From positions 102,437 to 166,436 of the forward strand of contig PAND01000022.1 of assembly GCA_002707525.1 (NCBI GenBank): a stretch of 64,000 bases of DNA, given 5' to 3'. The notes under the pieces were generated by a model. That model was not told where the DNA came from and made no database searches. It was given only the letters and a program-made list of their open reading frames with translations. Within the stretch, counting starts at the first letter, position 1. Each line of letters opens with the position of its first letter. The stretch comes from Flavobacteriales bacterium (GTDB lineage Bacteria; Bacteroidota; Bacteroidia; Flavobacteriales; Schleiferiaceae). Both the position numbers and the translations under genes were made by a program. Below, piece after piece: positions 17,251 to 25,236 of this stretch.

Positions 17251-17697
17251 ATGAAAAAATTATTCCCCTTTCTCTTTGTGATATTCACATTATCCAATTG
17301 CTCTTCTGAGGAGCGCTTGGAACAACAAATGGATGATATCCTCGCATGGATTGAAGATTCTGGATTAGAATTCACTGCAACCGGTACAGGTCTATATTAT
17401 CACATTGAACAAGCTGGTAATCCAAATAGAATACCGGATTCTTCAAATGAAGTGAGTTTCAAGCATATGGGATACCTATTGGACTCCACACTTTTCTCTA
17501 GTGGCTGGTCCGCATCTAATCATTATCCTTTATTAGGACTTGTAGCTGGCTTTCAAGAAGGACTTAAAATTGCTGGAGAAGGCGGACGCGCCATAGTTGT
17601 ATTTCCATCCACTTTAGGCTACGGAAGTACCGAGCGACCTGGAATCCCTGAATACAGTCCTTTAGTATTTAGGTTGGAATTGGTCAATTATTACTAA
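17251..17697 (+). CDS. FKBP-type peptidyl-prolyl isomerase lipoprotein
   Basis: A 148-residue lipoprotein (lipobox LSNC, cysteine at 17) whose mature part is one FKBP domain: a LYYHIEQAG strand, VSFKHMGYLLDSTLFSS, GLVAGFQEGLKIAGEGGRAIVVFPSTLGYG, and a C-terminal LVFRLELVN. Such enzymes catalyse cis-trans isomerisation of Xaa-Pro bonds of exported proteins. Bacteroidota carry several of these, including the gliding-associated GldI; identity with GldI cannot be asserted. It is monocistronic, and the following gene begins 77 nt later. Confidence 0.88.
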   Translation: MKKLFPFLFVIFTLSNCSSEERLEQQMDDILAWIEDSGLEFTATGTGLYYHIEQAGNPNRIPDSSNEVSFKHMGYLLDSTLFSSGWSASNHYPLLGLVAGFQEGLKIAGEGGRAIVVFPSTLGYGSTERPGIPEYSPLVFRLELVNYY

Positions 17698-17774
17698 TCA
17701 TTCCTAAGTTTTTCTTTTCCACATTTTCTGAATTGAGTTCTTAATTTGTCCAACTTATTAGGAAAGCAAGAATT

Positions 17775-18395
17775 ATGTTTTCCTCTATTCCTATACATGC
17801 GCTGTTTTGGACATTGCCTTTTACATTTACGCCAACTTTTAGTTCCCTAATATACCTTGAAGGACAAGGCGTAGGTGATTTCAAACAATTTCAAATTGGC
17901 GCGCAACATCGGGGCCTTAGCGGAGCATATTCTCAACAACAATTAGGCACGTTCCAATCTATTGCTGCAGATATAGGTGGTAGCGTAGTAATAAACTCCT
18001 CACTCAAAATCACCTGTGGACTCAGCTATGGAAGGAACGCATATGCATCCTCAAGTTTTTCGTCTTTAGGCGTACATAGCGCTCTACTGTATTCTACTGA
18101 AACCAGCACTACATATGCCTATGTAAACCGTTGTCAATACGGTCTTCCGTCACTACAAGTACTTCATATCTATCAAATAAATCAGAATTGGAATCTGTTA
18201 GGTGCTTGGGCTTCCATTCCGGGTGAATTGACTTATGGATTGAATTATTTGCATAATAACCTGCTAATTAGTGTAACTCAAACGCAAGGAAAATTTAATA
18301 CCTCGCTAGCAATTCATCAAAAAAAATGGTGGCTTAAAGTAGGTATACATTCCAGTGCTATACCCATGCCTTCGTCCTTGTATTGGCTTTTATGA
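17775..18395 (+). CDS. Predicted outer-membrane beta-barrel-like protein
   Basis: A 206-residue protein with a hydrophobic N-terminus and an alternating beta pattern (FQIGAQHRGLSGAYSQQQ, IGGSVVINSSLKITCGLSYG, NLLISVTQTQGKF). It resembles a small outer-membrane barrel, with some likeness to PorV/PorQ-type proteins in the GA(Q)HRGLSGAY stretch. That likeness is weak. Its stop overlaps the ATG of the helix-hairpin-helix protein (ATGA), so the two are made together. Function unknown. Confidence 0.6.
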   Translation: MFSSIPIHALFWTLPFTFTPTFSSLIYLEGQGVGDFKQFQIGAQHRGLSGAYSQQQLGTFQSIAADIGGSVVINSSLKITCGLSYGRNAYASSSFSSLGVHSALLYSTETSTTYAYVNRCQYGLPSLQVLHIYQINQNWNLLGAWASIPGELTYGLNYLHNNLLISVTQTQGKFNTSLAIHQKKWWLKVGIHSSAIPMPSSLYWLL

Positions 18396-19735
18396 AATAT
18401 ATCATCATACTACTTACCCCTTTAATTACACAGGGTCAGGTCTCTGAAGAGGACCTAAGCAGCAGAGCCCTAGAGATATTAGATACAAGCACATTGAATT
18501 CTATTGATCCAACTTCACTTTGGCAAGTTTTTAATTTGAGCAAGTCAGACATATTTGCCCTAGAAGAATACAAAGATGCATTTGGTCAACTTACTCATGA
18601 AAGTGAACTTTTTATGATTGAAGGCCTTGATTCTACTACGGCTGAATATTTATTAGCACTATTCCCTATTAATAGAACGGTCAATGAGTCTAAAAGACAG
18701 ATTATACACAAAATAAGTCTTCGTAAACACCAATTCAACTCTAGGCAGTCGCTCCTCTTCAATTCAAATGAAATAAATGGTGCAATTCACCAGTCTGTTG
18801 AAAACCAACATATCAATTACTCGGGATACATCACCCACCACTTTGAAAATTGCGCATTAACCTTTGGAGACTTTTCATTACATGCGGGTCAAGGTCTCCT
18901 TTTGGGTAGACGTGGGTTTCCTTCCAGCACCACAAGTGAATATTTTGAAAAAGGACTCAAGGGAAGAACAGGAAGTGTATCTGAGGGTATACTGCAAGGA
19001 ATAGGATTTGAGAAAAAACTGTCAAATGGAGGGTTTTGTGTTTCCTTGGATACTTCAAATAGATGCTCAGTATCTGCCTTTAAAGTTTATAGAACCACGA
19101 GATTAGGAGCCTCAACTTCTAAGAACAATTTTTCATTATTCTTTCATCATGCCCGTGGACCCGCAAGAATGTATGGGGAATTCGGTAACACCGGACAAAA
19201 AATTGGAGCAAACTTTTTCATTAAAGACGTTCTATTTGAAACCAATATCTACAATCAAGACCGCGTTTGGTTAGAGTCTTATATCAGTTGGCAGAATACA
19301 CTTGGAAAATGGAATTTAATTCATAGCAAGAGCAGAGTAAAACTAAATCTGAATAACTCTAATTTTCAGTTATTCATCAATGAACACCGCAACGAAGATT
19401 ATTTATCCTGGCGCACGAAACTGCGTATTCCTCATGGTAAGTCTATTTATGAATTTCATCTTCATGGAAAAACACATGGCTTTGGGATAAGAAAAGATCA
19501 TACGTTTTCAAGTATAGCCATTAGTACCACATTGGCATTTATAGATTATGGACAAAGTCCGGTATGGCTTGGCATCCCCGCTGCACGAGGATTTATAGGA
19601 GCTAAAGGGGTATATTCAGATTTCGCAGGTATTATTTGCCGTTTAACTTGGCAAGGAATTGCCGCTAGCTTTCAGATGAATTTCCAGAGCAATAGCACAT
19701 CATCATTGCAAATGAGTTTTTACAAGTATTTATAG
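18392..19735 (+). CDS. Helix-hairpin-helix N-terminal/outer-membrane-like protein
   Basis: A 447-residue protein. A signal peptide ends at about TQGQ. Residues about 25-95 contain two helix-hairpin-helix-like units of the ComEA style (LSKSDIFALEEYKDAFGQL, then LFMIEGLDSTTAEYLLALF). The remaining 350 residues are beta-rich and barrel-like, including LTFGDFSLHAGQGLLLGRRG, a motif I associate with a family of Bacteroidota HHH/barrel proteins. It ends at the outer membrane by inference. The ATG at 18392 overlaps the preceding stop as ATGA, and the gene overlaps convergent aroA by 6 nt. The function of the family is not established. Confidence 0.65.
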   Translation: MKYIIILLTPLITQGQVSEEDLSSRALEILDTSTLNSIDPTSLWQVFNLSKSDIFALEEYKDAFGQLTHESELFMIEGLDSTTAEYLLALFPINRTVNESKRQIIHKISLRKHQFNSRQSLLFNSNEINGAIHQSVENQHINYSGYITHHFENCALTFGDFSLHAGQGLLLGRRGFPSSTTSEYFEKGLKGRTGSVSEGILQGIGFEKKLSNGGFCVSLDTSNRCSVSAFKVYRTTRLGASTSKNNFSLFFHHARGPARMYGEFGNTGQKIGANFFIKDVLFETNIYNQDRVWLESYISWQNTLGKWNLIHSKSRVKLNLNNSNFQLFINEHRNEDYLSWRTKLRIPHGKSIYEFHLHGKTHGFGIRKDHTFSSIAISTTLAFIDYGQSPVWLGIPAARGFIGAKGVYSDFAGIICRLTWQGIAASFQMNFQSNSTSSLQMSFYKYL

Positions 19736-20944
19736 AGAAGCAAAGTGTTCCCAAAACTCAGGATAGCTCTTTGCAACCACTTTTGGATTATCTATTTGTA
19801 GTGGGAATAACAGTGAAATAGGTGCTAAAGACATCGCAATTCGATGATCTTCATGGGTGGAAAATAAATCGTTTTCCATAACGAATTCGTTGGGATAGAC
19901 TCCACAAGAAATACTATCCATTGTTGTTTTCAATTCCACCCCAAAACGATCAGCAAATTCCACAAGAGCCTGAATTCTATTGCTTTCTTTTACCACTAGT
20001 GTCTGCAAACCATTAATCTCAAAGGGCACCTTCTGTAACACTAATGTGGTGACTAACGGTTGTGCTAAATCTGGTTCTGAAATCATGTTTGCCGTAAATT
20101 TTCCAAGAGGTAAAACAGGTGCCTTTTGTAAAAACAAGGATCCATTTTTAAATGAATGCTTAACACCTAAGGGCTCAAAATAATCTAAAACACGACTATC
20201 CCCTTGTAAGCTCTCTTTTTGGAAACCTACAAGCTCAATCTGCGCGTTGGACGCCAATGCAACTGCTTCGCACCAAAATGCTGCGGCTGACCAATCGCGT
20301 TCGATAAAAATCTCAACCTTTTTAGGTAGTTGTCCGCCTGAAATCTTGAATTCCTTTGACGTAAGAAAGAGGTTAAATCCAGCTTCGCGAAGTATTGCTG
20401 CCGTCATTACCAAATAAGACTGTGAAGGGACACTGTCCCATTCCAGGTGCAACCCTTGAGTCATTTTTGTGCTAATGAGCATAAGGGCCGTGATGAATTG
20501 GGAACTTGCCACATGCCCAAATTTGTAATAGCCTCCCACCAGATGCTTACCATGAATCAAAAGTGGAGCCTCCTCTTTGGTTGAAGTATAACGTACATCA
20601 CCTCCCAAAGAATTAAGCGCGTCAACTAACGGTGCAATTGGACGTTTATTTAACTTTTCCGACCCCACAAGCTCCTGAACGGTCCCCGGTTGACAAGCCC
20701 AGTAGGCACTGGCAAAGCGCAACGTTGTGCCGCCATCACCTACATAAGCTTGTTCACCTAAATAACCACTCAATACCTCTTTCAAATACTGGCTGTCCTT
20801 AGAAGTACTCATACCGCTTAGTGTGATTTCCGGAAACAGCGCAGCCAATAATAATGCTCTATTGACCATACTCTTACTTAGCGGTAATTCAAATCTGCCG
20901 GCTATGGAACCGACTATTTTATTGAGCTGCAGAACCTCAGCCAT
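19730..20944 (-). CDS. aroA: 3-phosphoshikimate 1-carboxyvinyltransferase (EPSP synthase)
   Basis: A 404-residue EPSP synthase, the sixth step of the shikimate pathway, transferring enolpyruvyl from PEP to shikimate-3-phosphate. The N-terminal LPLSKSMVNRALLLAAL (phosphate-binding KS/R), GDGGTTLRFASAY, and the C-terminal VVKESNRIQALVEFADRFG and THEDHRIAMSLAP motifs are all visible. It is somewhat shorter than the usual 430, as is common in Bacteroidota. It overlaps aroB by 8 nt, so aroB-aroA form an operon. Confidence 0.95.
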   Translation of the reverse strand: MAEVLQLNKIVGSIAGRFELPLSKSMVNRALLLAALFPEITLSGMSTSKDSQYLKEVLSGYLGEQAYVGDGGTTLRFASAYWACQPGTVQELVGSEKLNKRPIAPLVDALNSLGGDVRYTSTKEEAPLLIHGKHLVGGYYKFGHVASSQFITALMLISTKMTQGLHLEWDSVPSQSYLVMTAAILREAGFNLFLTSKEFKISGGQLPKKVEIFIERDWSAAAFWCEAVALASNAQIELVGFQKESLQGDSRVLDYFEPLGVKHSFKNGSLFLQKAPVLPLGKFTANMISEPDLAQPLVTTLVLQKVPFEINGLQTLVVKESNRIQALVEFADRFGVELKTTMDSISCGVYPNEFVMENDLFSTHEDHRIAMSLAPISLLFPLQIDNPKVVAKSYPEFWEHFASL

Positions 20945-21965
20945 GGACCTGTTGGTTTAATAGAAGTATACAATCCATCCAACGTTTGATATCCACAGGG
21001 TTGTCAATGCTCGGTTGGCCTAATGCATCAAGCAGCACAAATTGAACACTTTGATGTTGATTTTTCTTATCGGCCAACTGATTAGTCCAGAGTTGCGTTA
21101 AGTCCTCTTCATTCACAAATTCCCAAGGATACTTGCCGGACAACTCCTTTTGTAATTTATCTTGTTGACTTAATGCCAATGCAAGGTGTAAACCTTGAAC
21201 TACAGCCATGCCGTGCGGAATTGGTTTGCCTTTCTCCAACATCAAACTCTCCCACGCATGACCAAAGGTATGCCCAAGATTAAGTACTTTTCTGAATCCG
21301 CTCTCTTTGAAATCTGAAGAAACCACATCTGATTTAATTTGCACAGAACGCCGAATCTCCTCCTCTATGTTCATTGACGCATCCAATTGTAAGATCGCAG
21401 GCCAATCGCTTCCATTCAAAAGTGAATGCTTGATCATCTCTCCATGACCGCTGATCCATTCCTTTTTAGATAAGGAGGCTAAAAACATGGGTGCAATCAC
21501 TACTGCATCTGGCTCACTGAAGGTCCCTATTTGATTTTTGAGACCTTGAAAGTTTATTCCTGTTTTACCTCCAATTGATGCATCAACCATAGCCAAAAGT
21601 GAAGTAGGCATTTGAACATAGCTTATGCCTCGTTTGAAAGTTGATGCTACAAAAGCACCCAAATCACAAACCATTCCACCGCCAAGATTGATCAATAGAG
21701 CATGACGATCTGCCCCATATTCTAAGAGGGATGCCCAGAGTTGAACAACAACTTCAATGGACTTACTCTCCTCACCAGAGGGCACTTCAAGTATATCAAA
21801 ATCGGAATCTAAGTGCGCGAGCTGATTAGAGAATTCACCTATGCATGAAGCAGTGTTTTCATCCACTAAAATGAATGTCTTGGATGCCTTCTTTTTGAAC
21901 AAGAGTTCATCTAAGGCTCTAAATCCTTCTGCTCCAAAGTATGAAGTTATTTCTGTAGTACGCAC
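20937..21965 (-). CDS. aroB: 3-dehydroquinate synthase
   Basis: A 342-residue enzyme that converts DAHP to 3-dehydroquinate with NAD and a divalent metal. Motifs visible are EVPSGEESKS, NLGGGMVCDLGAFVASTFKRG, YVQMPTSLLAMVDASIGGKTGIN, and the metal-ligand region RKVLNLGHTFGHAWE. The start codon is GTG at 21965, the only good start near the conserved N-terminus. A perfect TACTTTTG box begins 12 nt upstream, predicting a leaderless GTG-initiated mRNA. It is followed by aroA with an 8-nt overlap. Confidence 0.95.
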   Translation of the reverse strand: MRTTEITSYFGAEGFRALDELLFKKKASKTFILVDENTASCIGEFSNQLAHLDSDFDILEVPSGEESKSIEVVVQLWASLLEYGADRHALLINLGGGMVCDLGAFVASTFKRGISYVQMPTSLLAMVDASIGGKTGINFQGLKNQIGTFSEPDAVVIAPMFLASLSKKEWISGHGEMIKHSLLNGSDWPAILQLDASMNIEEEIRRSVQIKSDVVSSDFKESGFRKVLNLGHTFGHAWESLMLEKGKPIPHGMAVVQGLHLALALSQQDKLQKELSGKYPWEFVNEEDLTQLWTNQLADKKNQHQSVQFVLLDALGQPSIDNPVDIKRWMDCILLLNQQVHG

Positions 21966-21969
21966 ACCT

Positions 21970-21977
21970 CAAAAGTA
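21970..21977 (-). promoter_or_regulatory. -7 promoter box for aroBA (leaderless spacing)
   Basis: The minus strand reads TACTTTTG, a perfect TAnnTTTG, starting 12 nt before the aroB GTG. It lies 14 bp from the divergent -7 box at 21992. Confidence 0.6.
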
Positions 21978-21991
21978 ACACTTCTCAGCAC

Positions 21992-21999
21992 TATATTTG
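21992..21999 (+). promoter_or_regulatory. -7 promoter box for proline dehydrogenase
   Basis: TATATTTG is a perfect TAnnTTTG beginning 26 nt before the ATG at 22018. Confidence 0.68.
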
Positions 22000-22017
22000 A
22001 GTACCAAAACACAGAAC

Positions 22018-23181
22018 ATGATAGACTTCTCGAATACCGAGACGGCGTTCAAAATGAAAACCAAAATTGACTTACTGCAAAGTAAGCTCCTGTTCTCTAC
22101 ATTAAGCAGTCCAAAAGTTGTTCGCGTTCTAAAATCACTTACGCTCGCCGCACTAACAATTAGACTGCCTATTAAAGGCATTGTTAAAGCAACTGTTTTT
22201 CGTCAGTTTTGCGGCGGAGAGAGCGTGGAAGAATGTACGCCACAAATTAATAGACTCTCTACAGGAAATGTAGGCGCTATTTTAGATTACAGCGTTGAAG
22301 GAAAAGCACAAGAGGCCGATTTCAATCGTACCCTAGCCACCACCATTGAAACGCTACAATACGCCAAGGCCCATGATAATGTGCCTTTTGGAGTGTTCAA
22401 GCCTACAGGACTCGGCAGCATTGATATTTATGAGAAAGTCAGTCTTGATCAACCCCTGAATACTCAAGAGAAGCAGGCCTGGGATCATACGCTTGATCGA
22501 TGGAAAAAAATTATAGAAAAGGCGGCTGAATTAGAAGTTCCTATCATGATTGATGCAGAAGAAAGTTGGATACAGCCTGCGGTTGATCATCTTGTTATTC
22601 AGTACATGAACAAATTCAATCGCAAGATCCCTATCGTCTACAATACCGCTCAACTGTATCGCCATGACCGTTTTTCTCAACTTGAAAAAGCACTGGAACA
22701 AGCCAAAGACAATGGCTACATCTATGCTGTTAAGATTGTTCGAGGAGCATACATGGAGAAAGAACGAAATCGGGCCAAAGCATTGGGCTATCCTTCACCC
22801 ATACAACCTAATAAAGCAGCTACAGATCTTGACTATAATAATGCACTCAAACTTACTCTAAAAAATCTTCAGCACATGGCTGTGGTGATAGGAACTCATA
22901 ATGAAGAAAGTATTCAACTCGCAGCAACTCTATTAAAAGAAACAAACCTAACCCTTGATCACCCTGGAGTTTATGTAGCTCAACTTTTTGGCATGAGTGA
23001 CCATATAAGTTTTAACGCTTCAAATGCCGGTTTAAACACGGCAAAGTACTTGCCCTTTGGCCCAGTGCGGGATGTATTGCCATATTTATTTAGGAGAGCG
23101 GAAGAAAACACCTCCGTAGAAGGGCAAACAGGTAGAGAACTCAAATTGATTCAAGAGGAGCTTGCCCGCAGAAATTCTTAG
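22018..23181 (+). CDS. Proline dehydrogenase
   Basis: A 387-residue FAD-dependent proline dehydrogenase, the first step of proline catabolism to pyrroline-5-carboxylate. The alpha8-beta8 barrel motifs are visible: VPIMIDAEESWIQ, YAVKIVRGAYMEKERNRA, VVIGTHNEESIQLA, and the C-terminal YLPFGPVRDVLPYLFRRAEEN, whose arginines bind the substrate carboxylate. It is the monofunctional form, without the aldehyde dehydrogenase half of PutA. The ATG is preferred over a TTG at 21997 that lies within the -7 box. It is convergent with the DUF4258 gene, overlapping it by 4 nt. Confidence 0.93.
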   Translation: MIDFSNTETAFKMKTKIDLLQSKLLFSTLSSPKVVRVLKSLTLAALTIRLPIKGIVKATVFRQFCGGESVEECTPQINRLSTGNVGAILDYSVEGKAQEADFNRTLATTIETLQYAKAHDNVPFGVFKPTGLGSIDIYEKVSLDQPLNTQEKQAWDHTLDRWKKIIEKAAELEVPIMIDAEESWIQPAVDHLVIQYMNKFNRKIPIVYNTAQLYRHDRFSQLEKALEQAKDNGYIYAVKIVRGAYMEKERNRAKALGYPSPIQPNKAATDLDYNNALKLTLKNLQHMAVVIGTHNEESIQLAATLLKETNLTLDHPGVYVAQLFGMSDHISFNASNAGLNTAKYLPFGPVRDVLPYLFRRAEENTSVEGQTGRELKLIQEELARRNS

Positions 23182-23546
23182 TCCATATACCTTTCTAGAC
23201 TCAACACTCGCACTGTATCGCAGTTTTCTAGAACCATTTTATAGACATCATTCTGATGGGAAAATTTATATAAGTATTCGCCGCACGGTTCTTTTCTAGG
23301 CTCACTAGAACTAAGGTGAATTTCACCATTGGCTAATGCATTAAAGTAGATACTATCTACACTCATGTCCAAAAGTGGCTGAATCAATGTTGTGGAGTCA
23401 ACAACCTTTGTCCGAAAATTCTTTTTAACCCGCGCTTGAGGTCCGTAGGCATAGTCAAAATCACGGTCTCCAAAAAATGCAAAGACCAACAAAACACCCA
23501 GTCCAATACCTATGATATAGAATAACAATCGACGTAAAAAAGCCAT
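23178..23546 (-). CDS. DUF4258 family membrane-anchored protein
   Basis: A 122-residue protein with one N-terminal TM helix (LLFYIIGIGLGVLLVFAFFG) and a soluble C-terminal part that has the DUF4258 pattern (YGPQARVKKNFRTK, GEIHLSSSEPRKEPCGEY). The function is unknown. The order DUF4258-ald-tsaE-porX is, to my knowledge, recurrent in Flavobacteriia. ATG at 23546 follows the ald stop by 12 nt, and an apparent TTG two codons earlier is less likely. Confidence 0.75.
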   Translation of the reverse strand: MAFLRRLLFYIIGIGLGVLLVFAFFGDRDFDYAYGPQARVKKNFRTKVVDSTTLIQPLLDMSVDSIYFNALANGEIHLSSSEPRKEPCGEYLYKFSHQNDVYKMVLENCDTVRVLSLERYMD

Positions 23547-23558
23547 GATCAATTTTAG

Positions 23559-24770
23559 TTAGAGGTTTCCAAATAAAAGCTCATCGCTGGAATAGGGTAA
23601 ATCAAAATGCTCGCCCAAATGACGCTTGGTAAGCAAGCCACCATACAAGTACAGCCCAGCCCTAATGTTCAAGTCAAAATGAAGGCTTTCTTTGACACCG
23701 CCATTTTCTGATAACTGCAGAAGCATAGGACCAACAATATTACTCATAGCGATACTAGAAGTATTCCCAACAGCACTATTCATATTGGGTACACAATAGT
23801 GTAAAACGTCATGTATTACAAACGTAGGTTCAGCATGGGAGGTGATTTCTGAGGTCTCAAAACAGCCACCACTATCAATACTTATATCTATGATTACGCT
23901 GCCAACTGGCATTAATTCTACCATCTCTTCTGAAACTACCATAGGAGTTCTTCCTTCTTTAGGTGAAAGAGCACCAATGACAACATCAACATGTTGCAGT
24001 CTATTCTTAAGTACAGAATCTTGAATTAACTCCGTGACTAAGCTACCTCCCATTTGCTCTGAAGCATAACGAAGTTTACTTATGCTTTGATCTAAAAGAA
24101 CAACCTCTGCGCCCATGCCACGGGAGAGGCGAACAGCGGCCATACCAGCAACTCCAGCACCAATGACCAAGACAGATGCTGGCGCCACGCCAGGAACTCC
24201 TCCCATTAGTTTACCCTTTCTTTTACCACTTAGCCCTTCTGCCAATAAACTTGCGCCTAATCTACCCGCTTGCTGTCCTGCAATTTCACTCATTGCGATT
24301 CGCAGGGCACTCTGGTCTGCAGCATCACGAATTTCTTCTAAGGCGATACCAGTGATTTTCTTGTTTGCTAAAGATTCAAAAAACACTCTATCTCTAGTCC
24401 GCAATTGCAATGCACTTATTAGCGTTTGATTGCCTTTCATCATTGCGATCTCCTTTTCATTTGGAGGAGCTACTTTGGCAATTATATCACATTGGAAAAT
24501 ACTATTGGCATCAGAAGATATGCTTGCACCAGCCTCTGCATATTCCTTGTCTTCCCATCCAGCAAGTAAACCTGCCCCACTTTCAACAAGTATATCATTA
24601 CCATTCTGAACTAATACTTGAACAACCGCAGGATTCAAAAGAATCCGATGTTCATCCATATCGCGCTCACGAGGAACGCCAATGACTAATTTTGCACTTT
24701 TAGTGTGTACTGCTAACCGCTCTTCCTGCGTAGCCCAAGCAGTCTCTGACCAACTTAAATAATCACTCAT
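23559..24770 (-). CDS. Alanine dehydrogenase/NAD(P) transhydrogenase alpha-like protein
   Basis: A 403-residue member of the AlaDH/PNT family. The N-terminal domain has IGVPRERDMDEHRILLNPAVV and VESGAGLLAGWEDKEY. The Rossmann domain has VLVIGAGVAGMAAVRLSRGMGAEVVLLD, and the tail has HYCVPNMNSAVGNTSSIAMSN. It probably converts alanine to pyruvate and ammonia with NAD; the family cannot be divided into exact activities by eye. ATG at 24770 overlaps the tsaE stop by 8 nt; longer readings begin at TTG and lack similarity. Confidence 0.88.
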   Translation of the reverse strand: MSDYLSWSETAWATQEERLAVHTKSAKLVIGVPRERDMDEHRILLNPAVVQVLVQNGNDILVESGAGLLAGWEDKEYAEAGASISSDANSIFQCDIIAKVAPPNEKEIAMMKGNQTLISALQLRTRDRVFFESLANKKITGIALEEIRDAADQSALRIAMSEIAGQQAGRLGASLLAEGLSGKRKGKLMGGVPGVAPASVLVIGAGVAGMAAVRLSRGMGAEVVLLDQSISKLRYASEQMGGSLVTELIQDSVLKNRLQHVDVVIGALSPKEGRTPMVVSEEMVELMPVGSVIIDISIDSGGCFETSEITSHAEPTFVIHDVLHYCVPNMNSAVGNTSSIAMSNIVGPMLLQLSENGGVKESLHFDLNIRAGLYLYGGLLTKRHLGEHFDLPYSSDELLFGNL

Positions 24771-25236
24771 GGTTCCATTGTATTTGAGCCGTGGATAATT
24801 CAGAATAGAATTCAATAGTGCGAGTATGAATTCCCTCTAATTTAATGTACACCACTCCTACCTTGTAAGGTAAGAAAGATTCTACTTTTTCCGCCCATTC
24901 AATCCACAAAGCGCTCCCAGATTCAATGTATTCCTCAAAACCAATATCATAGGCCTCATCTTCTTCTTCAATACGGTATGCATCCGCATGATAGAGAATT
25001 CCGTTGGGACCTTGATGTTCTTCCACTAAAGAAAAGGTAGGAGATGACCCTTCAGTTGTGCTGCCCCATTGCTTAATAATCTGGTTACACAAGGTTGTTT
25101 TACCGCAGCCCATAGGAGCCTGCAGCACATTTACACTGCACGTTGCAAAATCAAGTATTTCCCTTGCCACTAGAGGCAAATCTGCCAGTTGGACGTGATG
25201 GAATCGCAGTATATTATTTTCCTTCGAGGACAACAT
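24763..25236 (-). CDS. tsaE: tRNA threonylcarbamoyladenosine biosynthesis ATPase TsaE
   Basis: A 157-residue P-loop protein: Walker A APMGCGKTTLCNQ, then SPTFSLVEEH and LYHADAYRIEEEDEAYDIGFEEY, the sequence pattern of TsaE (YjeE). It energises the TsaBDE complex that makes t6A at position 37 of ANN-decoding tRNAs. It overlaps the porX stop by 23 nt and the ald start by 8 nt, so it is embedded in the porX operon. Confidence 0.93.
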   Translation of the reverse strand: MLSSKENNILRFHHVQLADLPLVAREILDFATCSVNVLQAPMGCGKTTLCNQIIKQWGSTTEGSSPTFSLVEEHQGPNGILYHADAYRIEEEDEAYDIGFEEYIESGSALWIEWAEKVESFLPYKVGVVYIKLEGIHTRTIEFYSELSTAQIQWNHE

